Origin: Vespula vulgaris | Taxonomy: Eukaryota; Arthropoda; Insecta; Hymenoptera; Vespidae | Length of the DNA: 64,000 bases | NCBI RefSeq assembly: GCF_905475345.1 | Contig: NC_066595.1 | Span: 7,819,001 to 7,883,000 of the forward strand | Direction: 5' to 3' | In this document: piece after piece, positions 27,001 through 41,060 of the stretch | How the letters are laid out: each line of letters opens with the position of its first letter | How positions within the stretch are numbered: position 1 is the first letter of the stretch | Position numbers and translations under genes: made by a program | Notes under the pieces: model-generated | The model's database searches: none | What the model was told of the DNA's origin: nothing | Seen by the model: the letters and a program-made list of their open reading frames with translations, nothing else

Positions 27001-28301
27001 AATAAAAAAGAAAATAAAATAAAAAAGAAAAAAAATCAAGAAAAAGTCAAGAGACTTCAATGCCTGAAAAATTAAATGTCCCTAAAAATATTCAAAGTAT
27101 GAGTGAAAAAAAAACTAATAATAGTAACAATATGAGCTAAATCATCTTTCCATCGTTCTATATAAACGAGCACAAGAGCCTCAAGAGCGTGCGACAATGA
27201 GAGACGTCTGGGTGTAGGTGTTATTGATCGGAGATGTTCGCGAGCAGAAGGTATCTCCTTCGGTTTCGAGTACCGTCTGGCAAAAAGAGAGTTGAAGAGT
27301 GGGGTACGTTGGCCAAGGCATGACGAGTTTTAAATTTCCCCTGTCGTTTCGCGGTCGGGTATCAACCAGTAGCGATGATAGTATTGGTAGTGGTGGTAGT
27401 GATGGTAGTTGCGGTGGTGGTGGTGATAGCGGTAGTGGTGGTGGCTCGTAATGTCGGCAAAAATCCAATATCGTAGACGTATTCAATAAGCCGTTCTACG
27501 GACCAAGATTCGAGCCCTACGGAGACTCGACGGTCGAGCCCTACGGCTTTCTCGATGGATACTGATTCTCGAATCCACGACTATTTCCGACAAGGGCTGA
27601 TATACTCCAACGATTTCTTCTCCTCGATCATTTTTTTCTCCATCTCTCTCTCTCTCTCTCCTCTTCCCTCTCTATTCCGATCTACTAGTATTTCTTTCCC
27701 CCTTTTATCGACTTCCACTCGATCGTCCAGTCCTTCGGAACGTTATCATCGAATTTTCCATCGGAGCTCGGCTAGTTTCTCACACGTCGCTTTTCATTGC
27801 GTAATAAAAAGATCGGTAGGACGAGAGAAGGGAGTCAAAATAAATTGCTTTCGATCGAGCATGTTCTTCGATGATTATATTTCTTTTTTTGTTGTTCTCC
27901 TCTTCTACATGGAACAAGGTGTAAATGTTTTACAACGAAACTCAACAAAAATACACCGAAATCGGTCAGTCGTGATCCGTGTTGCGAACATCCAACGAAT
28001 TTACGACGAGGTGGATCAACCGGTCGTAAACTGAATGTACACGCACGTCGTTTGCACGTTAGCTACCGTCCATTATGAACTTTAAAGACCCCATTCACGA
28101 TAGTGCCACCGTAATAGAGCACCGAAACGAAAGCCGCGTATTGCACGGTGATTGGTGGCTAACCACCATTCACAAACTCTCCTATGCAAATCACAGCTTT
28201 CTCCGCTCATCCGTGATTACCCTAATTGCTATAATATTGTTCATGCGTGACTTAACGAGCAAAGCTTCCGTAAAAGACCATTAACATGACCACAAAACAA
28301 T

Positions 28302-28303
28302 AC

Positions 28304-28356
<53 letters not shown>
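28302..28356. repeat. (TA)n microsatellite
   Basis: About 50 bp of TA with one TACATA step. Confidence 0.95.
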
Positions 28357-28359
<3 letters not shown>

Positions 28360-30881
28360 CTATAAATAGGTAAAAAAAATAAAATATTATAAAATAACTT
28401 TTAATTACCATAAAATTTATCAATATCATGCAAAAAGAGTTTCCATGTATTTGAAATTTAAAAGCAAAAACAGAACAAATCTGAAACAAAAGGATAGAAA
28501 TATTTGATGAACATATTCCAAATGTGGTTGAACGAATGATTATAAAAGATTCATTAAATCAAATAGAAACATTAAACATTCGTTAATGGATTCAATCGGA
28601 AATTATTCGCAATTCAAAGCTATCGCTCCCAAGTTAAATTCTAATCGGCTTATCATATTACGCATTCAACATCGAACAAACCTGTTCCAACGTAAATTCA
28701 TACGATATTGATTGTAATTTCATATTGTATAATGTCAATGTCACTGATCTAAGATATAACACAACGTAATTGTTAAACGTTATTCTTGCGTGACGATCTT
28801 TTCATCAACTTTTCAAAGTTCATATCAATAAAAAATTCTTGTGTAAATAAAAAACGAGTTCATTGCAAATCTTTAATATCGCTTCTCTTTATCATTCGTT
28901 ACGAGAAGGATGAATAATGAATTGAAAAAAAACATTTCTAATAGATTGCAATCATCCATATATTTACTTTAGCCAACGAGAGATTTCGATAAACATCTAT
29001 ACGATAAAAACGTATTTGGTGAGTATATCTACAAACTAAATTATACGTACACATCAAATACTCTGTTTAAACTTGTTTAAAGAAACAAACTAACATACGA
29101 ATCTGATTACGGTTTTTGAACATGTTGCAAGTATAAAGAACTTTCGAAAATTCTGAAATATCGATAAATAAACATTTAAACGTGAAAACTCGCTCGATCG
29201 TGTCTTTGCCATTTAAAATTAACGAATCCACACATCATATCTCCCTATGGAATTATTTTCGAACAAAATCCTCATTTATCATTCGGATCTAGTGAAGAAA
29301 CAAAATGGGGAAATAATGTAAGTGAATATTCTGAAAAAGAAATTTGCAGTAATATATTGCTTTTCTCTTTTTTAACTTTTATGATACGTCGAGAATACAT
29401 CGAAATGTCTTTATGCTGAATGAGTTTTCGAAGCATTGTTATAGAAAATGTTAGAATATCGAGGATTCCTCTTGAGGAATCTCGTGTCTTATGGCACCAT
29501 ATGGTACGTTCCGAATGAGAGAGACAGAGAAAGAGAGAGAAAGAAAGACAAAAAGAGAGAGAGAGAGAGAAGACCCTTGGAAGAAGCGACGAGTTTCCGA
29601 CACTTCCACGTCGACTTCGGTTTCGAATCGCTTTCGAAAGGAGAAAGGGAGGTAATGGACGACAGGTGGTGAAGTGGGTGGCCCATACTCGAAATAAGCC
29701 GATCACTATGCATTCGACGCACGAAAACGTATTCCACGAACGGAACCCTTCGAAGCGTACGTAACAATAATAGAATTCCGAGGGCTTCCAAGATTTTTTC
29801 TTTTCTTTTTTTTTTTATTATTTTTCTACTGCAAAGAATTTCGAGCAGTTTTTCATCAAAAACTTTCGAGAGATCAGAGTATATTACAATTTTTCCTTTA
29901 AAATAAAGTATCGTAATTTTCTAGGCAAGCGAATTTTTTTCATTATGATCATATGATTAATAAAATGTAGAATCGTTCGAATGGGTTGTTAGAATAAATT
30001 CAATTGAATAATTCGATCATCCCCTTCCGTTTGTTTTTCTTTTTCTTTTCTTTCTTTCCTTCTTTCTTTCTTTCTTTCTTTCTTTTTCTTTTTCTATTTA
30101 TTTTTTTTATTGATCCACTTCGATCTTCGATGTTCACGAAAAGAAAAAGAAAAAGAAAAAGAGAGATATAGCTACGAGCTCAGTCTCGAGGTAACCTAGT
30201 GACCGTGAAGTGGGTCGTAGCCGACCCTGAACCGGAACCGACAACGAAAGTGATCCGTCGTTTGAGCCTTAAGCTCGTTTCACGCTCACCTTACGCAATC
30301 GTGACCGCCAAAGCATACCGATCGAACGTGCTTAGCCATATCTATCGAAATGCAAAGCCGTTATAGTTCGATAAATCGAAATGGTGAATAGTATTCGATT
30401 TATAACAGTTTTCTTCTTTTTTGTTCTACATAGAAAAACTTTACGTAGAAATGTAAAATATTTCGTTCGATATTTCATTTGAACAAATTGGAGAGATAAA
30501 AAATAAAAACTCTAGAGACAATCGAGGTAATTTTTGTTGGAAGTAGAGATATTTGAAAAGAATGAAATTTCTATAGTACAAAGTTAATGAAAGGAACAAC
30601 AGAGTTGGCACGAATTTAATCGCCTATGCCAACGTGTGTTTCGCCAACCAACAAAGTCTTTCTCATGTATATTATACCAAGCAGTAAGAAGGTAAATCGC
30701 CGTCGCGTGAAACAGAAAAGAGTACACGGTTCTTCCGGGCACGTCCCAACGAATTTCACGGGGAATAAAGCGCCGTAAAATGCTAAGGTAAAAGAGAAAG
30801 AGATCGGATGCTCGTGGGAATCGTGGAGTCATCTCGTTACATCTTATTCAAACAGAAAAAATACTTAGGTTCTTCGTGTAC

Positions 30882-30882
<1 letters not shown>

Positions 30883-30926
<44 letters not shown>
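30883..30926. repeat. (TA)n microsatellite
   Basis: A pure TA run of about 42 bp. Confidence 0.95.
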
Positions 30927-30929
<3 letters not shown>

Positions 30930-32163
30930 GTGTATATGCGTGCGTGTACACATAATGTACAGCCGTTTCGAACGCATGCGAACAATAAAGTTTTGTTAAA
31001 TAATTCTTATCCGCTTGTCTTTGAACGAATACACACATCTAAATCGAAAAAAAAGGTAACCTATTCGTGAAGAATTTCACGTGTTAAAATAAAAATTCGA
31101 TCTGACGGTAAAACGTCGAAGGTTTTGAAAAGAAAAAAAAAAAAGAAAGAAAAGAAATAAAAAGAAAAAAAAGAAGGAAAAAGGACGAAAAGTGTTGGAC
31201 GAGAATATGAACGGAAAACATAGAGAAGTCTAGTATGGTCTAGCCGAAACGACTTTACAATGACGCATCGTAGAATTTCAAGAAGAACTTGGCCACGATT
31301 CGACGAGAAGGATGTTTCGTGATAAAGCTACGAACATTTCTTCCACTCTTCGTTCTCTTTATTTCGAGCATTGTGCCAGGGGTAATGGTCGTCACGACGT
31401 ACTATACCAGACGTGATTGCGAGCGGCGTTCGTTGCCGTTCCGGTACTCACCGCTACGAAATAAAATCGTGTTGTTTCTTCCTCTCTTCCTCTCTTCCTC
31501 TTCCCTAGTTCTTCTCTTCCTGTTCGTGAAGGAACATTGCCAGTTATCGGAACGATGTCTTCTCTTTACTTTCAAGTTCGGTCAGACGAAAAAAAGAGAG
31601 AGAAAAAGAAAAAGAGAGAAAGAGAGAGAAGAATAAAAATCTACCAAAAATTAATCCCACGCTATATCACCAAACGTAATTAGCCATTTCGTTCTAATTA
31701 AAGAAGATTCACTTCGGTAGAAGAAGAAGAAGAAGAAGAAGAGAAAGAAGGAATGTAGATTTTAGAATTGTATTCAAGAGAGTAGGACCAGCCGGCTCTT
31801 TCGTTTCGTTGCAAAAGTAAAAGGAAGAAAATATAACGTCTGTAATTAGTTCCCGATCCAGGAATCTTCCTTTCATATTTTTAGAAGCGATCCTTTCTTT
31901 CCATCTCTCTTTCTTTCTCTATCTTTTTCTCTCTTTTCCTTCTTCTTCGGAAACATTCGAAAGCCATTTCGACGGAGAAGGAAGCAAAGGTACGATTAAG
32001 AAAGAAATACGAGGATAGGAAATTCCTTTTACAATTCCATTGAAAACGAAGAGCATTTAAATTTCACGCTCGCAAAGATTGATATCTCAAAATTACCGAC
32101 TGCCATAAAGTTTAATTAAACAAAACTCTTTCCATCGAGTTTACTCGCTATTTTTAACTTTTC

Positions 32164-32262
32164 CTATATATGTATATATATATATATATATATATTATAC
32201 ATATATGTATATTTATACACCACACATACGCGCGCACGCGCACACACACACACACACATAGA
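32164..32262. repeat. (TA)n-(CA/CG)n mixed array
   Basis: TA run followed by CGCGCACGCGCACACA-type alternating sequence, a Z-DNA-prone composition. Confidence 0.9.
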
Positions 32263-34008
32263 CATATAGGCGTGACGATAGTTTCGAGCTTAACACCTCA
32301 CAGTTTTTCGTCACCCAAAGCTAACTGAGCTACGTCCCACCAACGCAACGCGATCGTTGAAAAGGGCAGGTGTGGTCGTGATGAATTTTAATTAGCCTTT
32401 GCGACCTCTTCCTTCGGAACTACGACCTTAATTCCTATCTATTCGCATATTCTCGCGTGCATGGCGTACGTCCGCGAGTAACGTCGACGAGATAAAGAAA
32501 AGAAAAAATGAAAACAAAAAAAGAAAGAAAAGAAAACAAGAAACAAATGGAATGAGAAAGTTTGTAAAAATTTAACAAGAAAGAAACAAAAAAAGAAAAG
32601 AAAGAAAGAAATTTTAAGCAAAGAAAAAGAAAGATCTATCTTTCTTTTACGTCTTCTCTAGTCACGTCAGCGAAAACTCGAATAAAACTGTTATGTAACA
32701 ATGCAAACATAGGTATTAGTTAATTCGAGATGTCGTGCCTTTAGCGACCACGAGAAAATAAAGAACGCGATTTATTTTTATTGCTTTTTTAGTTATTTAT
32801 GGAAAATTCTACTAATTTTTTGCTCCGACTAGATATATACGTCCGTTGGCTTAACAAAGACTGGCACGATAAATCTCTTCGCTTGTGAGAAAAGTTAAAA
32901 ATTAACTCGGTCCATGCCACCGTCATTTATCACGATCTATGCATCCACGGTTCATTGTCCAAGACGAATCTCTCAGGAAAGAAAGATCGTTGCGTGAAAC
33001 GCACGAGAAAGACTCTAATTTCACTGAAATTATTGCGGTTCTTCCTTTAACGTATGTAATATACTTTCTTTTTCTACTCGGTCGCTCGGCCATTATAAGA
33101 CACACAAAAAAAGGAGAGAGAGAGAAATATGTACTAAAAGTTTCTTCATCGTATCTCGTAAATGATCGCTTTCTACTATTTCGCGATCACTTAACAGTAA
33201 CGTTTTCTAAACCATTTGCAATGAAAATTTCAAGCTAATAAAAGTCTTTAACGATAAATAAACAAAATTTAGAAGATCTCTCTTAATAATAAACGTCCAA
33301 TAACAAGCGAATACGTCGAGTACTTTAAGGTTTTTCATTTCTCTCGACGCAGTTGGGAAATGAAATCTGCGATCAAAATGAAGAGCTCCCACTACAATTA
33401 TTCTAGATCCCTCAGAGAGCATTCTAGCTGTTGAGGTTATTGCAACGAGCAAGTAGAACGCGCATACGTTACCCTTCTCGTCGGAAGTCAATTATCCACA
33501 CTTCCTTCCGTAGCTACTAATATCTTACCTGAAACATAAGAAGAAAAAAAAAAGAAAGGATTTACCACAAAACAGTTGTTCAAAGAAATTGGATATAGTG
33601 GAGGAATATCTACTATAACAAATTCGACTAGAAACTTTTCGGTGAAACTTCGAGAACTACATGCGTAGTTGTCTTCAAAACCGATATTTGCGGTCGTCGA
33701 AATTCGTGAAAGAAAAGAAGGAGAAAAATAAAAAGGGGAAAAAAGTTTTTCAGTAGATACGACCGCAAGAAGAAGATCCTATTTAATTGTGATTCACGAG
33801 CGTGGGAACGGTTGGAGACGAAGAGAATAAAATTAAAAGGAATAAATAGTGCGCAGTGCGGTATTCGGTGCATTCCCGGAGGTGCTTACACGTAGACACA
33901 TACACAAACATACACTGTGTTATACAGGTATATATGTACGCACGAGGGCGCATCCCCCGTTTTTACATTGCTTTCAACTACTACCACCGCCTTAATTCTC
34001 CGTCCTCC

Positions 34009-34076
34009 TCTCTCTCTCTCTCTTTCTCTCTCTCTCTTACTCTCTCTTCCTCTCTCCCTCTTACTCTCTTTTCCTC
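34009..34076. repeat. Imperfect (TC)n tract
   Basis: Pyrimidine-only tract with TCTTAC and TTCC interruptions. Confidence 0.9.
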
Positions 34077-34576
34077 TTCTTTCACGAACAGCACACAGTA
34101 AAACGAAAAGACCCTCGACGCAAGAAACTTTCGTGTGGATATCACGCAGGTATTTCACGAGGAAAAATATTTTCCTACCAAAGTTCATCCCCTCGATCCC
34201 GTGACTCCTTATAATCCTCCTCTTTCCTTCCTTTAAATACGAGAAACAAATGTTGCATAAATCTACGAATGAAAAACTTCATTTCGACGACTCAAACCGA
34301 CTGATCCTTTTTCTTTTTCATTCTCTTTTCTATTTTCTTTTCTTCTCTTTTTTTCGTTTTTCCGTTTCCTGCATTTACAGAAAACGCCTTCTCAGAACTG
34401 TGTTACGTGAGTACCAACATCGAATACAGGAATAAGAAGAAAAATTCAAACGTATCTCTCTTGATATAGGTAGAAAATATGTCTTCCCTCGAAAATCTCT
34501 TCTCCTCCAACGAGCATGCTTCTTGTTTATTCCGCAAAAAAATGAATATGCCTTTGTATTCTCTTTACGTTAAATA

Positions 34577-34611
<35 letters not shown>

Positions 34612-37600
34612 CTTTTAAATAGATAAAATATAACCTTAAAATATATAGAAAGCTACAATATTAAAATATGGAAACATTATAATCGAAAAAAGGTAGTCAA
34701 AAGAGAAAAGATTAACGATCTCAGTGTTAGTAAAAATGAAAGAGAAAAAAGATTTGTTACTCTTTAAATCCAGCACCGGTTACTACTACTTCTTCCTTTT
34801 GGTCGCATGGTAAAACTGACGAAAAATTTGCGCGATACGTGACCACAAATGTGACCGACTCATTACACCTCGCTAACGCCATACTGGTGCGTACGATATA
34901 ATCGCGCATGCTGTATCCCTGGGAAACGAGAAAACGTTTACTCACTAGCAAATCTCGGCCGGGTAATCAGACCAATTACGTCGAAATGTTGTTATACGTT
35001 ACCTAGAAAATGTATACACGTTTATATACATATATGTTCGAATACGCTCGGAGGATATCATCTTCTTTCTTTTTTTTCCAACCTCACGATAGACAGTAAA
35101 CACGGTCACTAGTTATAAACAAGAATAAAAATCCTTAGAAAGCTTGAAACACAACCGAGTTACATAGTTAATAATGCTTTCAAACTTTCGAAATCTAGAA
35201 AATATCTCCTACTTTTTTTTAGAGTAACATCAATTATTAAAGATACCACCTAATCCTACTATCCGCTTTTATCAGTAACTTTTAACGTTTCTATCATTTA
35301 CGACTCGCTTCTGTCGAAGTTTTAGTTTCTTCGTACTTATTCCGTTCCATTGAAATGAAGAAATACTTTTTAAAATACTCTTGTTTGTTATAATCCATCG
35401 TAAATTAGATAAGACTTTGATTTTATCAACCAAAAACTTTAACTAAGTTAAAATATCATAACGTTATTATCGCGTTGAATGTCGAATCAAAGATAAAATC
35501 AAATTGTTTTTATCTATAAAGTAAAATTCCGTAGAAATCTGTATTGTTCGTGAATAATTTGAGAGACCTTTCGAAACGAATACTGGTAAAAAAATTGGTA
35601 ATGTTTAACTACCAGCATGTAAATTAAGTAAATGAGCTTTCTGTGGGCTCCTTTTGGTCTTTTACCAACTGTTGGGTTCGAACATATTCCGCGATACTAC
35701 TACGTTCTTCTATTAATCTTCTGTCATTCATCTCCACCGTTAAACAAAGCGAAGCTATTACAGTACCGAGCAGAATTTCAAAGTGTTCGTTGGACAGGAA
35801 ACCTGGATTCGTATCGATCTTGTTGTACTCGGATATTAATAAACGTAGCAATTTAAATTGCATTTCGTTTGTCCAGTTGCAATAAACTTTTTTCCTTTTT
35901 TTATTGTTTCTGTTCTTTCCTTTTTCGTTCGTAAATATTATTCTTCCTAAAAAATACGAAGAAAAATATTGTGGGATACAGGGAAAGACAAATCAAAAAT
36001 AGGAAAGAAAAGAATAAAGAATTGCGTGGTGAGGGAAGAATTATAAAATCGCGAATAATTCATAAATCTCCTTGGACAAATCAAGATGGTTAGTATAAAT
36101 TTATAAGGAGAAGTGAGAAAAGGAAAACAGGAATGAAAAGGAAACTACGGTTAAACCGTGTGCCGACGCTTTGCGTTAATTAGTCCGGATTTCTCTTGGT
36201 CCTCGAATAATACCTTTGTCTTTCTATATCCTCGATAAAGTGGTCCATGCTGCTGGTTACATGTTGTACGTAGGTCTACAAGAGAGAGAAAGAGAAAGAG
36301 AGAGAGAGAATCTCCCTTATCCTTTTTTCTTTTTTTATTATTTCAAACAGTTTCTCACCAGGATTCCAAGCTAATTCTCTCTCTATCTCTTTATCTTTTC
36401 ATTCGAAACATATGGAAAAGGAGAAAAGACCGAGAAAAGGAGAAAGATAAAATAAAAAACAGTTAAAAGGCTGTCAAACGCTAAGCCAAAGAAAAATAAA
36501 TGAAAAATTAGAGTCATTTCTTATTCCTTATTCCTATTTCCTTTATCGCTCTCACGTCCGTTCGTGGTCCCTCGAATTTGTCAAGGGTCAAGAAGAACGT
36601 ATGTGGGTAGAGCTTACACAGAGTTTTTACAGATACATCTATAACCAACACATAAATGAAGGAAAAAGCACATAAAAGAAACGATTTTTGAACAAACATC
36701 TTTTACCTCAAAAATTTATTCTACATTTTAGTACGAGAAAATTTTATTTTTTTCTTTTATATTCTTTTCTATTCTTTTTTTTTACCTATATCAAAAAGAT
36801 TTACGAAAACGTAAGTATACGTGTTATACCTATTTATAAACGATCTTCGCGATCTTACCAACTATAGATTTGAAACGAATCGGGTCATCGGAATGAAACC
36901 GGTTCTGGAACAGTTCATCCCTATTTTCCGAAAAGAGGCAAACAACTACGAGACTGTAAGGATAAAGAAATCGGTTTGACAATTTTTTACTCGCATTTGA
37001 CTATGTCCTCAAACGAAGGAAAAAAAAATAAAAGGAGAACGAACGAATAAGGAGAATTCAAGTTTTTTTCAGAAGAAACGTTAATTACTCACTGAATTTA
37101 AAGTAAATAAAGTTAATTACTTACTAATCTAGACACAACGTTAAAAAGAAGCATAAGACATTTTTGTAATTATATCAAAATAGGATAAAGTAGTATATAA
37201 TCGACGTAACAGTTAATTGTAAACGCGTAACATTGTCGACGTCAACGACGTAATCGTCATCGAAGTAGAAGCAATGAGTGAGAGCAACGTCGATTGTGGC
37301 TTTCGAGTTTAATGGCCAAATCGTATTCGGCACGTTAACGCGATTAGTTCGCTCCATTAGCGCGTCAACGCTTAAAACGTTGCACTAGCGTTGCACGCGC
37401 TTCTCAACGATAGAAAGTTGTTCCCGATGCCAGAAATTGCTTCAAAATCGTGCTAAAGTGTGTGATGTCGAAAACGAGTAATAATTCGAATCGATGATTG
37501 TCAGGCGAGACAATGACGGACGGTCCATATTAAAAATCATGTTAAAAATAATATTAACATAGTCTTTTTCCATCTTTCTTTTTTTTTCTCTTTCTTTTTG

Positions 37601-37852
37601 TTATTCTTCGTCCTTTTATTTATTTCTCTTGAGTAAACGTGTAAGAAATGTTTTCTAACCCATAGCACACATCGAACGATAGTTCCCGAAGAACTAGAAT
37701 AACTTTCACCTCGCTTCTAAGGTGCGATTAGATCGGATTCACGTGCGCTCGTACGAACTATTCCACTGGATCTTCTTCTAGTTCTCAATACGTACGGGTC
37801 TTACGTTTGCGTATACTATATATATTTATATACCTACAAATAGATATACATA

Positions 37853-37853
37853 T

Positions 37854-37910
<57 letters not shown>
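37853..37910. repeat. (TA)n microsatellite
   Basis: About 45 bp of pure TA with imperfect flanks. Confidence 0.95.
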
Positions 37911-37911
<1 letters not shown>

Positions 37912-40007
37912 TTCTAGACATTCTTATAAGAAATCGTGTTTTCGAGTAACGTTAAGAACAATTTCTGATACATTCGAAACGACGTAAGGATTGGAACGAA
38001 AAGAGAATTAGTAGTTCTTAGTTAAATTTAAAAAATAAATTAATAGCTCTTCGTTAAATTTATTTCTTCATCTTTTCTCTATTGTATTTCGCAATCATTT
38101 TTACTTCTCCTCCATGTAAATTTATTTTTCTTTTTCTAACAAATTACGTAACTTTTATTACAAAAACCAAATCTAAAATCAAATTTATGTAAATTATTTT
38201 AACAAGAGCATAGACTATCGTGATAGGTGGAAGGAAAATTTCAATATTTTTTTATTTGACTAAAATCGATTATCCTGAAAAGGCATGCGTGAGAGAGAAA
38301 GAGAGAGAGAGAGAGAGAGACAGATAGATAGAAAAAGAGATAGAAGTACACTTGAGCGACTCAGATAAACACGCGATCGTTCGCACGCAACGCGAAAACT
38401 CGTCTCGAATTGGTTCGTTTCATCGAACTCCTATACCGGACGTTTGTCTGACCGAATTTCATTCTCAAAGAATTTTTTCTCGATTGTGAGATAAACAATA
38501 TGCATTTATCACTAACGTTCATTCATGACAACTTTTATTTTGATAAAAATACGAACATTTAATCCCTATTGTTTATCATAAAATATATTATTTCATTTTT
38601 ATTTTCAACTACAATTATTGACGGGTATTATATACTTTTCAACTCGACATTTGCAAAAGTACAGATAGAGATTACGTGAAAATCTCCTTCGATTTCGATT
38701 CAATGCAATAATTGACTCGTTCTAACGATTTAAATGCGATCGGAATGATATAATGCGCTTCGATCGCGTTAAAAATTAATGAGCGGAAATGAAAGAAAAA
38801 ACAGAAAAAATTAAATAAATAAAACAAATCAATAGTTTAGTAGAATTGTATAGAACGTATATATTGAAATACTATTTCAAAACACATTCTTTGTAATATT
38901 TCGAAATACAATCCATTCGCTACGAATGAAATTTCCAATACTTGAGAAAACTGATAAGCCTTACCGTAGCAACGTTACAAAAGATTTCGCTCGTTATAAA
39001 GCTCGACTTTTCACGACTAATTATGCCAGTACCGTGATGGGTTAATTAATCGACAAATTACTTCGCTTCGACTCTTAACTATTCGCTCAAGGATAATACA
39101 ATTGCTAGTAAACGTGAAGTTGTTATAATCTATACTACAGGAAAGAGAAAACCAGGGAGAGAGAGAGAGAGAGAGAAACTCGATAGTGAATTCAAAACGA
39201 TCGGCAAAGTTTAGGAATTTATTAAAAACAAAAGACGTTTAGTCTTGTGACTTCCATCGCTTGAAAAATAGCGCAAACCAATTATGAAACTCGAAGCAAG
39301 CATCTAATTAATATTTTTGCACCAAAATAACAAGCTGTCGTACAAGATAATGACACTTTACGGTCTTCGAAGAGTAAGTTTCATCGTGAGTTAACTAGAT
39401 CCACGTCGTTACAAGAAGGGATTTATTTTTATCGGAGATCGTCGAATAATAATGATAGGGAAAGAATAACATAAGATAGACATGATCTTGATCATTGATC
39501 GAGAATCGAAACGAATCGAGAAAGTAGAAGCACGTGTCGCGGACATCCGCAAGTTCTCATGCATCCTACAAAACTACGAGAAGGGGAAGGTTCAATAGAC
39601 ATCGTTGTAAAATTCTGAATATCAAAAATATCTAAAAAAAAATAAAAAAAATAAAAAAACAACCACAAAGTGACATCCGTTTTTGGAGAGATGACACGCA
39701 TAGAGCAAACAAAGTAGCGTGTCTTTAATGATCGATAGACCCTCGAAATTCGAGGCTTTCAAAGAAAAGCATCGAAGAAGAAAAGAAAACGAAAGGAAAA
39801 AGAAAAAAAGTGATAAAGGAAGGAAGGAAGAATAATGAAAGGAAGATATGCAGATACATAGAATGTCATGTTTGTAAAATGTTGGAATAAATAAATTCGT
39901 GACAAAAAAAAAGGTCGCTAAGTTTCAAGGTTATTGCCATTGAAATAATCGCTAGTATGTAGTAGATCATTAAACATTTTTATCAATGAGAATATTTATA
40001 TTCTTAC

Positions 40008-40097
40008 CTTGGTATCTCTGGACGTATGATAATAGTAAACAAAGACGAACATCCAGGCGCATGACAGAAGGAGCACTATTTTCACGTTTCGCCGCAT
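40008..40097 (-). CDS. First coding exon of a polypeptide GalNAc-transferase-like (GALNT2/pgant2) type II Golgi protein
   Basis: On the minus strand an ATG at 40097 opens 30 codons and ends at a good donor, AAG|GTAAGAA (phase 0, last base 40008). The peptide starts MRRNVKIVLLLSCAW and continues with an aromatic, hydrophobic stretch ending near YYYHTS. This is the usual layout of a type II Golgi enzyme: a short basic cytosolic tail followed by one signal-anchor helix (about residues 5-24). From memory, human GALNT2 shares Met-Arg-Arg at 1-3, Trp at 15 and Tyr-Tyr at 21-22, so I favour the GALNT2/pgant2 family, which starts mucin-type O-glycosylation by moving GalNAc to Ser/Thr. The catalytic domain lies outside the window, so the family call rests only on the N terminus. 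It is transcribed divergently from cubilin. Confidence 0.6.
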
Positions 40098-40173
40098 GTC
40101 CAAGGGTGGTCGTGTCTCTCTCTCTCTCTATCTCTATCTCTATCTCTATCTTTATCTCTCTCTCTCTCTCTTC

Positions 40174-40207
<34 letters not shown>

Positions 40208-41060
40208 TTCTTTCTCTCTCTCTCGCGCGCGAATACCCTTTATCACGACTCAATCTTTCTCTCTCGTGACTTCTTTTGAGACTCTTCTCTCTCTTCCTTT
40301 CTCTTTATTTCTCTCATAGAACGTAAACTCACGAAAACACGCACACTCGCGGCCGAGAATACAGCGTGACACCACCAAAAAACACCAAGAACGCGAACCC
40401 GCCGGCAGCCGAAGCCATACTGCCGTGTATTGCCGGCGCGCTTCACTGACGCCTCGCCTCATCGCGCCGAGTCAAAAGCTTTCGTCGTTCGTCGCTACGC
40501 TCCGCCATTGTCGCTTGTAACGCCTCCTACCGACATCCCTTAGTAACATCCATTTAACGCGCCAACTTTAAACGTACGAACTTTTCCTCTGCTATTCATT
40601 TTGTCTCCATTTGTTTTTTTTTTTTTTTCAAAGGCTACGCTTCCTTTTTTCTTCTTTTCCTTTCCTCTTATTTTCTTTTCTTTTTTTTTTTTTTTAATTT
40701 TTTTCTATAACTTTTCTCGATAAAAACTTTTCTATCTTCTATTCGTCTGTGATAATAAAAAAAATCTTCAAAATTAGTATAAAGATAATTCTAATCTCTC
40801 GTTCAATTTTTATTTCGATGTCTCTATTGGTTTTCGTACGAATTGATGCTTTCTAATGAGCGTAATTCGATATTGGGAGGAATATGATAAATATCTTCGA
40901 AAACGCCCACTCGACTGGAATGAAAAAGATAGTAGTAGTTGGTTTGAATACCGTGCTTCTCTCGCACAGTCCATCAAAAACGATTTTAAACGAAGGATCC
41001 TCGAAAGGAGGAGGAACGAGATGTTCTTGTGAATATTTGTCATTTTTTTGATTCAACAAA
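40098..41060. promoter_or_regulatory. Head-to-head intergenic region, candidate bidirectional promoter
   Basis: The two start codons (40097 on minus, 41061 on plus) are 963 bp apart. The segment 40320-40560 is strikingly CpG- and GC-rich compared with the AT-rich surroundings, which suggests a housekeeping-type promoter for the minus-strand gene. A (CT)n tract at about 40111-40225 would lie in its 5' UTR. Pyrimidine tracts at 40610-40720 separate this from the proximal cubilin region, where GATA-core sequences occur (for example TGATAA near 40886). No TATA box is evident for either gene. Start sites are inferred, not seen. Confidence 0.45.
40111..40225. repeat. (TC)n/(TATC)n tract in the presumed 5' UTR of the pgant2-like gene
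   Basis: TC runs interrupted by TCTATC hexamers, starting 14 bp upstream of the minus-strand ATG. Confidence 0.9.

Larger units (their letters stand above)
1..40007 (-). other. Noncoding 40-kb block, probable first intron of the pgant2-like gene
   Basis: No stretch here shows a conserved protein domain on either strand. The longer open frames are translations of CT/GA, TATG, CAA or poly-pyrimidine tracts, or fragments without domain features. The first coding exon of a minus-strand gene at 40008-40097 ends in a clean donor pointing into this block, and no second exon is recognisable before position 1, so I infer that most or all of the block is intron 1 of that gene. Unique, GC-normal islands that could hold enhancers lie near 3390-3500, 17760-17900, 20880-21150, 22760-22860, 23800-24010, 26560-26960, 30170-30340 and 34760-34990. 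A nested lncRNA or tiny gene cannot be excluded. Confidence 0.5.

Noticed and set aside
27555..28034. 159-residue plus-strand frame, the longest in the left part
   Set aside because: It contains a Ser/Leu stretch from a CT tract and shows no conserved motif or membrane topology that makes sense.
35660..35700. GGGTTCGAAC resembling a tRNA B box
   Set aside because: No matching A box, acceptor stem or cloverleaf could be drawn around it.
40243..40446. 67-70 residue minus-strand frames upstream of the pgant2-like ATG
   Set aside because: They lie in the CpG-rich promoter or 5' UTR, contain CT-derived Arg-Glu-Lys sequence, and are out of context with the signal-anchor start.
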